Below are positions 1-7,963 of a stretch of 35,564 nucleotides of DNA, piece after piece (positions within the stretch are counted from its first letter, which is position 1; every line of letters begins with the position of its first letter). Under the pieces are notes generated by a model. It worked only from the letters and a program-made list of their open reading frames with translations. It was not told the DNA's origin and ran no database searches. This stretch comes from Methanoregula sp. (GTDB taxonomy: Archaea; Halobacteriota; Methanomicrobia; Methanomicrobiales; Methanospirillaceae). A program made the translations under genes and the position numbers. The DNA lies in the NCBI GenBank assembly GCA_026394655.1, contig JAPKXU010000223.1, positions 1 to 35,564 of the forward strand, in the 5' to 3' direction.

Positions 1-355
1 CATGGGCATTGCCGGGCCATTTGTTGCCTACGGAATATACCGATGCGGAAAAGCGGTACGGCTGAACACCTTTGTCACCATCTTTATCGCTTCGGCGATG
101 GCAGACCTTGTCACGTACCTCGTCACCTCGTTGCAACTTGCGCTTGCATTCCCTGCCCAGAGTGGCGGTATCACCGGCGCCTTTGTCGGGTTTGCGGTGA
201 TCTTTGCGGTGACACAAATACCGCTTGCGATTATCGAAGGAGTCATTATTGCGCTCACGTTCAAGTATATCATCCAGTCGCGCCCGGACATCCTTGTACG
301 TCTTAATGTGCTGTCAGAAGAACAGGTCAAAAAGATCAGTGAGACGTTCGAATGA
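1..355 (+). CDS. cbiM: CbiM, cobalt ECF transporter substrate-binding membrane subunit (5' truncated by window)
   Basis: CbiM is the integral membrane S-component of the group I ECF cobalt (or nickel) transporter and works with CbiN, CbiQ and CbiO. Only the C-terminal 117 codons are visible. The visible part begins with MGIAGPFVAYGIYR, which in the family follows the N-rich loop in the middle of a roughly 220-residue protein, so the first ATG at position 2 is internal and the true start lies outside the window. At least three hydrophobic segments are seen. Its stop codon overlaps the ATG of cbiN (ATGA), the usual sign of translational coupling. Cobalt is more likely than nickel because of the downstream CbiA-type gene, but the metal cannot be decided from sequence. 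Confidence 0.88.
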   Translation, partial: MGIAGPFVAYGIYRCGKAVRLNTFVTIFIASAMADLVTYLVTSLQLALAFPAQSGGITGAFVGFAVIFAVTQIPLAIIEGVIIALTFKYIIQSRPDILVRLNVLSEEQVKKISETFE

Positions 356-654
356 AAAAATACATGCTGGAGATCATTACCGGCATTGTGATCATTTGTT
401 TTATCGGCGTTTTCCTTATCCAGAACGTACACCTGTCGTCAGCAACCCAAACCGGGGAGAGCCCATGGGGCGGGACTGATGACAAAGCCGCACAGGCAAT
501 CCGGGCTACGGGATACGAACCATGGATCAGACCCTTGTGGGAGCCCCCGGCGGGAGAGATGACTACCCTGTTCTTCTCGCTGCAGGCAGCAATCGGGGCG
601 CTCGTCATCGGTTATTTCTTCGGTTATTACCGTGGCAGACGGGAGCGGGACTGA
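352..654 (+). CDS. cbiN: CbiN, cobalt transport accessory membrane protein
   Basis: A 100-residue protein with two membrane segments (about residues 5-25 and 72-92) flanking an extracytoplasmic loop. This is the size and topology of CbiN, the small subunit that loads metal into CbiM. The loop contains the short motif GTDDKAAQAI and the sequence GYEPWIRPLWEPP before the second membrane helix, both typical of the family. It overlaps cbiM by four bases and is followed after 22 bases by cbiQ. The short basic end GRRERD lies on the cytoplasmic side. Identification rests on size, topology, motifs and operon position together. Confidence 0.9.
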   Translation: MKKYMLEIITGIVIICFIGVFLIQNVHLSSATQTGESPWGGTDDKAAQAIRATGYEPWIRPLWEPPAGEMTTLFFSLQAAIGALVIGYFFGYYRGRRERD

Positions 655-676
655 TACCGGCAGGGGGTGATTGTGA

Positions 677-1459
677 GTGGAGCAAATCCTTGATGTTTAT
701 GCCCAGACGAATGCACTGCGGGATGTGGATACCCGGCTCAAACTTGTAATCGGAGTCTCGGCTATCATCATTGGCGTGGCATCCCAGAGCCCGGCTGCGC
801 CACTCTTCATCGCGTTGAGCATGGTAGTGATCACTGTTGCCCTCGCAAAGATTCCGGCCCGGCTGTATGCATCACTCATTGCAATCCCGATTTCATTCTC
901 GGTCTTCAGCGGAATTATCATCCTCCTGATGAGCGGAGGGGGCGAACCCATCATCACGTTCTCTTTGTTGGGCTTTTCAATAAGTATCACCACATCGTCG
1001 GCAAACCTTACCCTGCTTGTGGTCATGCGGACGTTCAGCGGCATGTGCTCACTGTACTTCATTGCCCTGACTACGCCCATCACTGAGATCTTCTCTGTCA
1101 TGAACACTCTCCGGCTTCCCCGGGGTTTGATCGATCTATCCATGCTGATCTATCACTTCATCTTTGTCCTCATCGGAGAGACTATTTCGATTCACACCGC
1201 ACAGGTACTGAGGCATGGCTACGACTCCTTCAAAAACTCGGTGCAGTCGTTCGCGATGCTTGGGGCGATGGTTTTTATCCGCGCATGGCAGCAGGGTGAA
1301 GAACTGGTCATCGCAATGGACGCCCGTTGTTACGATGGCAAACTGGAGCTTGCAGGTGAGAGCCGGAAGCCGGGACGGATTGCTGTAAGCGCGACAATCG
1401 TCTACCTTGCCGGATGTGCATGGCTCGCATGGTTCACGGCGACGATGAAAATATTTTAG
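677..1459 (+). CDS. cbiQ: CbiQ, ECF transporter transmembrane (T) component
   Basis: A 260-residue multi-spanning protein of the CbiQ/EcfT family that couples the CbiO ATPase to the CbiMN module. Several hydrophobic helices run through residues 20-165, followed by a cytoplasmic stretch and a final helix near residues 232-255. The coupling-helix region contains MDARCYDG, close to the usual Ala-Arg-Gly-type motif that contacts the ATPase. The start chosen is GTG at 677, preceded by an AGGGGGTGA ribosome-binding stretch at 662-670, giving VEQILDVYA. The next gene, cbiO, begins nine bases after the stop. Confidence 0.9.
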   Translation: MEQILDVYAQTNALRDVDTRLKLVIGVSAIIIGVASQSPAAPLFIALSMVVITVALAKIPARLYASLIAIPISFSVFSGIIILLMSGGGEPIITFSLLGFSISITTSSANLTLLVVMRTFSGMCSLYFIALTTPITEIFSVMNTLRLPRGLIDLSMLIYHFIFVLIGETISIHTAQVLRHGYDSFKNSVQSFAMLGAMVFIRAWQQGEELVIAMDARCYDGKLELAGESRKPGRIAVSATIVYLAGCAWLAWFTATMKIF

Positions 1460-1468
1460 AGGAATACT

Positions 1469-2638
1469 ATGTGCCCGGTTCTTGAATTCAAAAATATTCA
1501 CTATGCGTACCCGAACAGCCAGGCGTCTTTGAATGGTGTGAACTTTTCAATCAAAAAGGGCACAAAGGTGGCAATTGTCGGTCCGAACGGCGCCGGGAAG
1601 ACCACGCTTCTCCTCATGTGCAACGGGATCCTGCACCCGAATGAAGGCACTGTGGTGTTCAACGGTGAGCCGATCCGGTATGACCGGGCAAGTCTCCGTG
1701 AAGTGAGAAAAAAGATTGGGCTTGTCTTCCAGAACTCTGACTCCCAGCTCTTTGCTCCTACGGTATACCAGGATGTGGCATTTGGTCCGGTGAACCTTGG
1801 CATGGATAAAACGGAGGTCAAGGCACTTGTTACACGGGGGCTCAACGCAGTCGGGCTTGCCGGTTATGAGAGACGTACCCCGCACCAGCTCAGCGGAGGG
1901 GAGAAAAAGAGAGCCGCCATTGCCGGCATCCTTGTCATGGAGCCGGAAGTCCTTATCTTTGACGAACCCACGAGTTCGCTCGATCCCACGGGCGCCGCAG
2001 ACCTGATGGAACTATTGGACGAGTTGAATACCCAGGGGAAGACCATCATCATCTCCACCCACGATGTGGAGCTGGCGTACAACTGGGCGGATGATATCAT
2101 CCTGATGAACCATGGCATGATCGTGCACCAGGGACTACCGGAAGCGGTTTTTACCGATCCGCAGTTGATCATGACTACGAGCCTCCGCACTCCGGAGATC
2201 ATTGAGATCTATTCTGAACTTGTGGCGCGAAAGATGCTGGATGCGTCAGGAGCTCCGAAATCCATTCTTCACCTGGTCAATACCCTTGAACAGCGGTTCA
2301 ACCGTTGCGAACATCCGGGTGATTACGGGTCTATCACGGTGTGCAACGTGGATGCGGTGCCGGGGGATATGATCCATGATTGGCTCGATCGGTTCCCGGT
2401 TCACCGTCGTGGTGCGATGGGCAGCCGGGCGAAGAGCCTTGCAGAGCGGGAAAAGATCGTGCTAGACTTCACGTATGGGGTGATCGATAAATGCATCTTA
2501 CGGGCACTTATCGGGGAATCCTCGCTCATCCTGACGAGTGTTGGCATGGTCAAACGGGTGGAGCGGCGGGTGCTTGCCTTTGACGAAGAGAGCGGGATTA
2601 GAATACCGGTACACATGATGGAGGCGGGCAACCCATGA
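1469..2638 (+). CDS. cbiO: CbiO, cobalt transport ATPase with long C-terminal extension
   Basis: ABC ATPase of the cobalt ECF transporter. Visible motifs are Walker A GPNGAGKTT (residues 38-46), Q-loop around VFQNSDSQLF (87-95), signature LSGGEKKR (141-148), Walker B VLIFDEP (161-167) and the H-loop histidine in STHD (198). The ABC core ends near residue 240. Ordinary CbiO proteins are about 270-290 residues, whereas this one has 389, so about 115-125 extra residues follow. That tail contains a CNVDAVPGDMIHDWLDRFP stretch, HRRGAMGSRAK and FTYGVIDKCILRAL, and looks like a folded domain rather than a linker; I cannot assign it. The gene overlaps the next one by four bases (ATGA). Confidence 0.92.
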   Translation: MCPVLEFKNIHYAYPNSQASLNGVNFSIKKGTKVAIVGPNGAGKTTLLLMCNGILHPNEGTVVFNGEPIRYDRASLREVRKKIGLVFQNSDSQLFAPTVYQDVAFGPVNLGMDKTEVKALVTRGLNAVGLAGYERRTPHQLSGGEKKRAAIAGILVMEPEVLIFDEPTSSLDPTGAADLMELLDELNTQGKTIIISTHDVELAYNWADDIILMNHGMIVHQGLPEAVFTDPQLIMTTSLRTPEIIEIYSELVARKMLDASGAPKSILHLVNTLEQRFNRCEHPGDYGSITVCNVDAVPGDMIHDWLDRFPVHRRGAMGSRAKSLAEREKIVLDFTYGVIDKCILRALIGESSLILTSVGMVKRVERRVLAFDEESGIRIPVHMMEAGNP

Positions 2639-3957
2639 TGATCCCGCGGATTGTCATCGCCGGTACGCACAGTGGCTGCGGGAAGACGACTATCGCAAGC
2701 GGCATCATGGGGGCGCTTACCGCACGGTATATGACCGTCCAGCCATTCAAAGTCGGTCCTGATTTTATCGATCCTTCCCATCATACCCACATCTGCGGCA
2801 GGCACTCCCGCAATCTCGATCCCTTCATGATGGGTGAGGATGGTGTTTTGGATAGCTTCACCCGTGCATGTGAAGGCGCTGACATCGCCGTTATTGAAGG
2901 CGTGATGGGGATGTTTGATGGCGTGGATGGTTCAGATCTCTCAAGCACTGCCCATGTCGCCAGACTCCTGCAGGCACCGGTGATCCTCGTTGTCGATGCA
3001 CAGGGGATGTCGCGGAGTGTCCATGCGCTCATCAAGGGTTTTTTGGAATTTGATCCCACGATCACGATTGCCGGCGTGATCGTGAACAAGAGGGGGAGTG
3101 ACCGGCACCAGCGTATGATCGAATCCGGGCTCGCCGTCCCGTCGTTCGGGTGGATTCCAAAGCGTGAGGACATTAAAGTGAAAAGCCGGCACCTCGGTCT
3201 TTTAATGGCGCATGAGTCTGGCTCAATGACAGGTACCGGAAAGGTGATTGAGGAGTATTGTGATCTGGAGGCAATTGTCAGAGTAGCGAGCTTGGCGTCA
3301 GATTTACGCGCCCCCTCCGTACATACCCCCCACGTATCTGTTCGTGCAACGATCGGTGTGGCAATGGATCCTGCTTTCTGCTTCTACTACCAGGATAATC
3401 TTGACCGTCTCCGCGATTGCGGTGCGAACCTGGTCTTTTTCAGCCCGATTGCCGACCGGTTACCGGTAGTTGATGCAGTATATCTTGGAGGGGGATACCC
3501 GGAACTCCACCTCCCGGAACTTGAGTCTTCAATCTGCACGAAAGAATTGAAGGATGCCGTTGACCAAGGTATGCCGGTATATGCGGAGTGCGGCGGGCTC
3601 ATCTATCTTTCACGGGAGATCTTCGCAGAAAAGACTTACCGGATGTGCGGCATCCTTCCTGCGCAGTCAGACATGACCACAAAAATTCAGGCACTTGGTT
3701 ATGTACGGGGCGAGAGTGCTGGCAATGGCTCGTTTCTCTTGCCAGCCGGACAAATTAGAGGTCATGAATTCCATTACTCGCGGACGAACCCGGACAGAGA
3801 TGCACGGTATGCGTTCAGCTTATCGCGTGGCAAAGGGATCTACGATGGCAACGATGGTCTTATTTCGGCAAATGCGATTGGCAGCTATACGCACGTATAT
3901 TTTTCACAAAAATTTGCTGATCTGTTCATTGATGCTGCGGCAAATTTCCGGAAGTAA
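2635..3957 (+). CDS. cfbB: Cobyrinate / Ni-sirohydrochlorin a,c-diamide synthase (CbiA/CfbB family)
   Basis: Glutamine- and ATP-dependent amidotransferase that converts two acetate side chains of a tetrapyrrole to acetamides. The N-terminal P-loop is GTHSGCGKTT (residues 10-19), followed by PFKVGPDFIDP and EGVMGMFDG, both hallmarks of the CbiA family. The class I glutaminase half has its nucleophile in YAECGGLIYL (Cys319) and a late histidine in GHEFHYS. In methanogens such enzymes act on Ni-sirohydrochlorin for coenzyme F430 (CfbB), on cobyrinate for B12 (CbiA), or both. Linkage to a metal importer fits either role, so the symbol is a choice, not a proof. It starts inside the cbiO stop and ends the operon. 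Confidence 0.88.
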   Translation: MMIPRIVIAGTHSGCGKTTIASGIMGALTARYMTVQPFKVGPDFIDPSHHTHICGRHSRNLDPFMMGEDGVLDSFTRACEGADIAVIEGVMGMFDGVDGSDLSSTAHVARLLQAPVILVVDAQGMSRSVHALIKGFLEFDPTITIAGVIVNKRGSDRHQRMIESGLAVPSFGWIPKREDIKVKSRHLGLLMAHESGSMTGTGKVIEEYCDLEAIVRVASLASDLRAPSVHTPHVSVRATIGVAMDPAFCFYYQDNLDRLRDCGANLVFFSPIADRLPVVDAVYLGGGYPELHLPELESSICTKELKDAVDQGMPVYAECGGLIYLSREIFAEKTYRMCGILPAQSDMTTKIQALGYVRGESAGNGSFLLPAGQIRGHEFHYSRTNPDRDARYAFSLSRGKGIYDGNDGLISANAIGSYTHVYFSQKFADLFIDAAANFRK

Positions 3958-3971
3958 CATTTCCGGGACGT

Positions 3972-3993
3972 TCTTTTTGGAATTGGAAAAAGA
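3972..3993 (+). terminator. Probable terminator of the cbi operon
   Basis: An inverted repeat TCTTTTT / AAAAAGA separated by GGAATTGG lies 15 bases after the stop of the cfbB/cbiA gene. The T-run on the coding strand suits archaeal termination. Confidence 0.45.
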
Positions 3994-4049
3994 GCACGCT
4001 ATCCATCACATTCATGCATCATGGGATATAATCATCTGTGACGATGATT

Positions 4050-5693
4050 ATGCGGAGTGATGAGGTAAAATCAGGGTACCAGCGTGCCCCCAACCGGGCA
4101 TTGCTGAGATCGTTGGGCGTTACCGATCGTGAGATGGCGCTCCCGTTTATCGGGATAGCCAATGCCTGGAATACGGTTGTGCCCGGGCACACGCACCTCC
4201 GGCAACTTGCGGAGAAAGTGCGGGAAGGCATCGCGGCAGCCGGTGGGGTGCCGTTCGAGTTCGGCGTGATTGGTATCTGCGATGGGATTGCGATGGGGCA
4301 TGAAGGGATGCGGTACTCCCTTCCGTCGCGGGAGAATATCGCAGACTCGATCGAACTGATGGCTGAAGCGCACCGGTTCGACGGGCTGGTCTGCATCGGG
4401 ACGTGTGACAAGATTGTTCCGGGGATGCTGATGGCAGCTGCACGGTGTAACATCCCTACGGTTATCGTGACCGGCGGTCCGATGCTCTCCGGGTACCAGG
4501 AAGGAAAGGAACTCTCGCTCATCGATATCTTTGAGGGCGTGGGAAAAGTTGCCGCAGGAGCGATGAGCGAGGCAGCGCTTGGTGAACTGGAGTGTTCTGC
4601 GATGCCGGGATGCGGGAGCTGCCAGGGGCTCTATACGGCGAACACGATGGCATGCATGACCGAGGCGATGGGGATGTCTCTTTCCGGGTGTGCGGCAATC
4701 CCTGCCGTGGATGCAGCGAAATTGCGTATCGCGCGGGAGAGCGGCGAAGCGATCCTTCGTCTTGTTAAAAATGGTGTGAGACCCCGTGACATCATCACAA
4801 AAGAGAGCCTCAAAAATGCTATCCGCGTGGATATGGCACTCGGGGGATCAACGAACACGGTTCTTCACCTGATGGCGATTGCCACAGAAGCGGAGATCCC
4901 GCTCTCGCTCGAGGACTTTAACAAACTCGCGGATATCATCCCGCACATCTGCCATATGCAGCCCGCTGGGCAGCACTCGATGCAGACGCTGTACCGTGCC
5001 GGGGGTATCCCGGCAGTCTTAAAGCAACTTGCCTCGTATCTTGACGATTGTCCCACCGTATCCGGCAAAAGCACAAAAGAGATCTCCCGTGATGCGGTTG
5101 TGAAAAACCCGTCGGTTATTAAGAGTGTAGATCACCCTGAGAGTCCTGCGGGGGGGCTCAAGATCCTGTTCGGGTCTCTTGCCCCGGATGGGGCAGTGGT
5201 GAAATGTGCCGCAGTGCCACAGGAGATATGGAGACATGCAGGACCCGCCCGCGTCTTTGATGGGGAGCAGCCAGCAATGAGAGCGATCCTCGCACGGGAG
5301 ATCCAGGAGGGGGATGTGGTCGTGATCCGGAATGAGGGTCCACGCGGCGCTCCGGGGATGCCGGAGATGCTTTCACCCACGTCTGCCCTGATGGGGTTCG
5401 GGTACAAAAAAGTGGTGTTGATCACGGATGGACGTTTCTCCGGAGGGACGCGCGGACCCTGCATTGGACATGTCGCACCGGAAGCCGTCGTAGGTGGTCC
5501 GATTGCGTTCGTGCAGGAGAACGACCGTATCGAGATCGACCTGTACGCGAAAACGATTGATCTCAAAGTGGAACAAAAGACCTTAGAAGCACGAAAGAAG
5601 AATTGGAAACCGGTAAAAAAGGCACTCACTGGTGTGCTTGCCCGGTATGCAAAGACGGTGGAGCAGGCGAACTTTGGCGCCGTGCAGCGATAG
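4050..5693 (+). CDS. ilvD: Dihydroxy-acid dehydratase
   Basis: Fe-S enzyme of branched-chain amino acid synthesis that dehydrates 2,3-dihydroxy-3-methylbutanoate and its homologue to the 2-keto acids. From ATG 4050 it has 547 residues, the usual length, and starts [18 protein letters not shown] as archaeal IlvD proteins do. Two in-frame starts just upstream (GTG 4038, ATG 4044) would add a few unconserved residues. The cluster-binding cysteines are visible in [11 protein letters not shown] and GCGSCQGLY, and [22 protein letters not shown] and the late DGRFSGG motifs are all intact. A TATA-like ATATAAT near 4026-4032 suggests its own promoter and a very short or absent leader. Confidence 0.96.
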   Translation: MRSDEVKSGYQRAPNRALLRSLGVTDREMALPFIGIANAWNTVVPGHTHLRQLAEKVREGIAAAGGVPFEFGVIGICDGIAMGHEGMRYSLPSRENIADSIELMAEAHRFDGLVCIGTCDKIVPGMLMAAARCNIPTVIVTGGPMLSGYQEGKELSLIDIFEGVGKVAAGAMSEAALGELECSAMPGCGSCQGLYTANTMACMTEAMGMSLSGCAAIPAVDAAKLRIARESGEAILRLVKNGVRPRDIITKESLKNAIRVDMALGGSTNTVLHLMAIATEAEIPLSLEDFNKLADIIPHICHMQPAGQHSMQTLYRAGGIPAVLKQLASYLDDCPTVSGKSTKEISRDAVVKNPSVIKSVDHPESPAGGLKILFGSLAPDGAVVKCAAVPQEIWRHAGPARVFDGEQPAMRAILAREIQEGDVVVIRNEGPRGAPGMPEMLSPTSALMGFGYKKVVLITDGRFSGGTRGPCIGHVAPEAVVGGPIAFVQENDRIEIDLYAKTIDLKVEQKTLEARKKNWKPVKKALTGVLARYAKTVEQANFGAVQR

Positions 5694-5796
5694 TGTGCAG
5701 TGATGTGAGGCGATCCAATATCCTAATTTCACGAATTTCACCACTGCTGTCAACAGTTGAACGATCCAGAGAAAAGTGAAAAATTGGTAATAGAAT

Positions 5797-6045
5797 TTAC
5801 ACTCGCGAGGCGAGTGCGCCCGTGATCATATCTGCCACACCGGGCGGGAGATTCAGGCTGCCAAGCAGCTGTGGCAGAATACCTGCAATTACTTTTTGAC
5901 CTTCGGATGTTGAAGCGAAATTTTTCAACAGGGCTACCCCGTCAGGAGAACTCAAAAATTTCTTTACTATTTCCTGTCCTTCGGGGGTGGAAATATAACT
6001 GGCAACTGCGCCTCCCATTCTCCCAATATTTCCAAAATTCATCAT
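5797..6045 (-). CDS. Small protein with three 13-residue tandem repeats
   Basis: An 82-residue protein of unknown function. Residues 19-57 consist of three consecutive 13-residue units, STPEGQEIVKKFL, SSPDGVALLKNFA and STSEGQKVIAGIL, each a Ser/Thr-Pro-Glu/Asp-Gly cap followed by a short amphipathic helix. Before them is a Gly/Ala-rich start (FGNIGRMGGAVASYI) and after them a hydrophobic tail with LPPGVADMITGAL. No cysteines, signal peptide or known motif are visible. Two adjacent ATGs (6045 and 6042) could serve; a GAGGA element about ten bases upstream supports either. A TTTAAT box at 6090-6095 on the same strand fits a promoter with a short leader. It is convergent with ilvD. Confidence 0.7.
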   Translation of the reverse strand: MMNFGNIGRMGGAVASYISTPEGQEIVKKFLSSPDGVALLKNFASTSEGQKVIAGILPQLLGSLNLPPGVADMITGALASRV

Positions 6046-6089
6046 TTTTCTATCCTCGATTTTGAGTTTTTACATTAGTCTTTGAAACG

Positions 6090-6095
6090 ATTAAA
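6090..6095 (-). promoter_or_regulatory. Candidate TATA box of the small repeat protein gene
   Basis: TTTAAT on the minus strand, about 48 bases before the ATG at 6045. This would place transcription start near 6067 and a leader of about 20 bases carrying GAGGA. Confidence 0.35.
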
Positions 6096-6211
6096 CCTGA
6101 TGGACAGGTAAATTCCCTGCCGGTGTGTGACTTGTGGGTTTAAGGCTCCCGATTTTTTGGAGAACATTCCGCCAAATGACAGAGTAGATCCCCAGAATAA
6201 CCGGTTTGCCT

Positions 6212-6217
6212 AAAAAA
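6212..6217 (-). terminator. T-tract terminator after pntB
   Basis: Six T residues on the minus strand, about 50 bases after the pntB stop. The rest of the gap from 6046 to 6264 holds no gene I can recognise. Confidence 0.35.
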
Positions 6218-6264
6218 GTGGTCAATCAGGGCTGTAATATCAGCCCATCGGATCCTCGTTGGCG

Positions 6265-7650
6265 TTACAGCTTCTTGAGGGACTGCACGAGTTTCCCAAC
6301 GGTCTCCTGCGCGTCACCATAAAGCATCCGCGTGTTGTCCCGGTAGAACAGGTCATTCTCTATTCCCGCAAAGCCTTTTCCCTGACCGCGCTTGAGGACG
6401 ATGACGTTCTTTGCCTGTTCGACATCGAGGATTGGCATGCCGAAGAGCGGGCTGCCCTGGCGATGCGCTGCTGGGTTGACGGTATCGTTGGCACCGATTA
6501 CGAGGACGACATCCGTGCTCGAGAACTCCGGGTTTACCTCGTCCCGGTCGAAGAGTTTGTCATAATTAACTCCTGCTTCAGCAAGCAGGACATTCATGTG
6601 CCCGGGCATTCGCCCGGCGACCGGGTGGATCGCGAATTTCACCTGAATATCCTTGCTTTCGAGTAGATCGGTCAGTTCCTTGACCTTCTGCTGGGCTTGG
6701 GCGACCGCCATGCCGTAGCCAGGGGCAACGATTACTTTGTTCGCGTAAGCAAGCAGGATCGCCACGTCGTCAGCACCGATCGACTTCATGCTACCCTGGA
6801 TCTGCATCTCTTTCTCATCCGTCGCGCCGAATGCACCGAAAAAGACGTTCGAGATGGAGCGGTTCATTGCCTGCGCCATATTGAGCGTGAGCAGCGAACC
6901 CGCTGCACCGACAATGATACCCGCAATGACCATTGCATAGTTGGGAGTCGCGAACGAAAACCCGTCGAGTGCGACAGCGAGCCCGGTGAAAGCGTTGTAC
7001 ATCGAGATCACGACGGGCATGTCTGCCCCGCCGATCGGGAGCGTCATGAGGAGTCCGAACCCGAGCGAGAGGATGAAGAACAATGGGAGGTACATGGCGA
7101 CCGTGAGCGGAACCCATGTCGGCTGCAGTACTACGAGGACTCCGGAAACAATAGCGAGAGCCAGAACCGCCATGTTGACGATCTGCTGACCCGGAAAGGT
7201 GATTGGTCGCGGGCGCATCCAACCCTGGAGTTTCAGGAACGCGATTAGGCTCCCCGCGAACGAAACGGCTCCGATAAGACCGCCGATGACAGCGAGGGAG
7301 CTGGTGGTGACGTTTGTTGTGCCGAGGAGTGCGACTGCCGAGATCCCAGCCGCCGCGCCACCTCCCATTCCGTTATAGAGCGCAATCATCTGGGGCATAT
7401 CGGTCATTGCGACGCGCTTTGCCGCGATGTAGCCAAAGCCCCCGCCGATGACGATCGCGATCGCCATCAGGGCGAAGTTGGTGAGGTTAGGAGTAAGGAA
7501 CGTGACGAGCGTTGCGATCAGCATCGCGCCGCCAGCCCAGACAATCCCGCTTCTCGCAGTGAGTGGGTGACTCATCCGCTGGAGACCGACGATGAAAAAG
7601 AAGATCGTCGCGATATAGATGGGGTCGATCGCCCAGGTAAGGTCGATCAT
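6265..7650 (-). CDS. pntB: PntB, proton-translocating NAD(P) transhydrogenase beta subunit
   Basis: Beta subunit of the membrane enzyme that moves hydride between NAD(H) and NADP(H), driven by the proton gradient. 461 residues is normal for PntB. The first half has about eight membrane helices with Gly-rich packing stretches such as YNGMGGGAAAGISAVALL and GGADMPVVISMYNAFTGLA. The C-terminal soluble NADP-binding domain shows VAPGYGMAVAQAQ, the HPVAGRMPGHMNVLLAEA segment, VLVIGANDTVNPAA and KRGQGKGFAGIENDLF, all typical of domain III. It starts immediately after pntA2 and ends the operon. Such an enzyme is common in bacteria and mitochondria but not a standard methanogen component. Confidence 0.95.
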   Translation of the reverse strand: MIDLTWAIDPIYIATIFFFIVGLQRMSHPLTARSGIVWAGGAMLIATLVTFLTPNLTNFALMAIAIVIGGGFGYIAAKRVAMTDMPQMIALYNGMGGGAAAGISAVALLGTTNVTTSSLAVIGGLIGAVSFAGSLIAFLKLQGWMRPRPITFPGQQIVNMAVLALAIVSGVLVVLQPTWVPLTVAMYLPLFFILSLGFGLLMTLPIGGADMPVVISMYNAFTGLAVALDGFSFATPNYAMVIAGIIVGAAGSLLTLNMAQAMNRSISNVFFGAFGATDEKEMQIQGSMKSIGADDVAILLAYANKVIVAPGYGMAVAQAQQKVKELTDLLESKDIQVKFAIHPVAGRMPGHMNVLLAEAGVNYDKLFDRDEVNPEFSSTDVVLVIGANDTVNPAAHRQGSPLFGMPILDVEQAKNVIVLKRGQGKGFAGIENDLFYRDNTRMLYGDAQETVGKLVQSLKKL

Positions 7651-7651
7651 C

Positions 7652-7963
7652 TCATGCCCCCCTGCCGGGCTTCTTCCCGCTGCGGTCGAACATCTGGAGG
7701 ATCCGTTCCGTGACTACGTAGCCACCGGTAACGTTCGCAGCGCCGAGTATGACCGCGACAAAGCCGATTGCCTGCTCAAATGGGGTCGTCGCGAGACCGA
7801 GCGCGACCATCGCGCCGACAAGCACGATCCCGTGGATGAAGTTCGAGCCGCTCATCAGCGGCGTATGGAGGATAACCGGAACCCTGCTGATGACGACATA
7901 GCCAGTGAACGCGGCGAGCATCACGATGTATACCGCGGTCCAGAGCATTGTAACGTCGGTCAT
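7652..7963 (-). CDS. PntA2 (PntAB-type), membrane part of transhydrogenase alpha subunit
   Basis: A 103-residue protein with three or four membrane helices corresponding to the C-terminal membrane domain of PntA, which is a separate polypeptide in split transhydrogenases (alpha-2). The family signature around PVILHTPLMSGSNFIHGIVLVGA is present, followed by a Gly/Ala-rich helix and the cytoplasmic tail RILQMFDRSGKK. Its ATG overlaps the end of pntA1 by four bases and its stop is one base from the pntB ATG, so all three subunits should be made in step. The split arrangement alpha1-alpha2-beta matches that of Rhodospirillum-type enzymes. Confidence 0.93.
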   Translation of the reverse strand: MTDVTMLWTAVYIVMLAAFTGYVVISRVPVILHTPLMSGSNFIHGIVLVGAMVALGLATTPFEQAIGFVAVILGAANVTGGYVVTERILQMFDRSGKKPGRGA

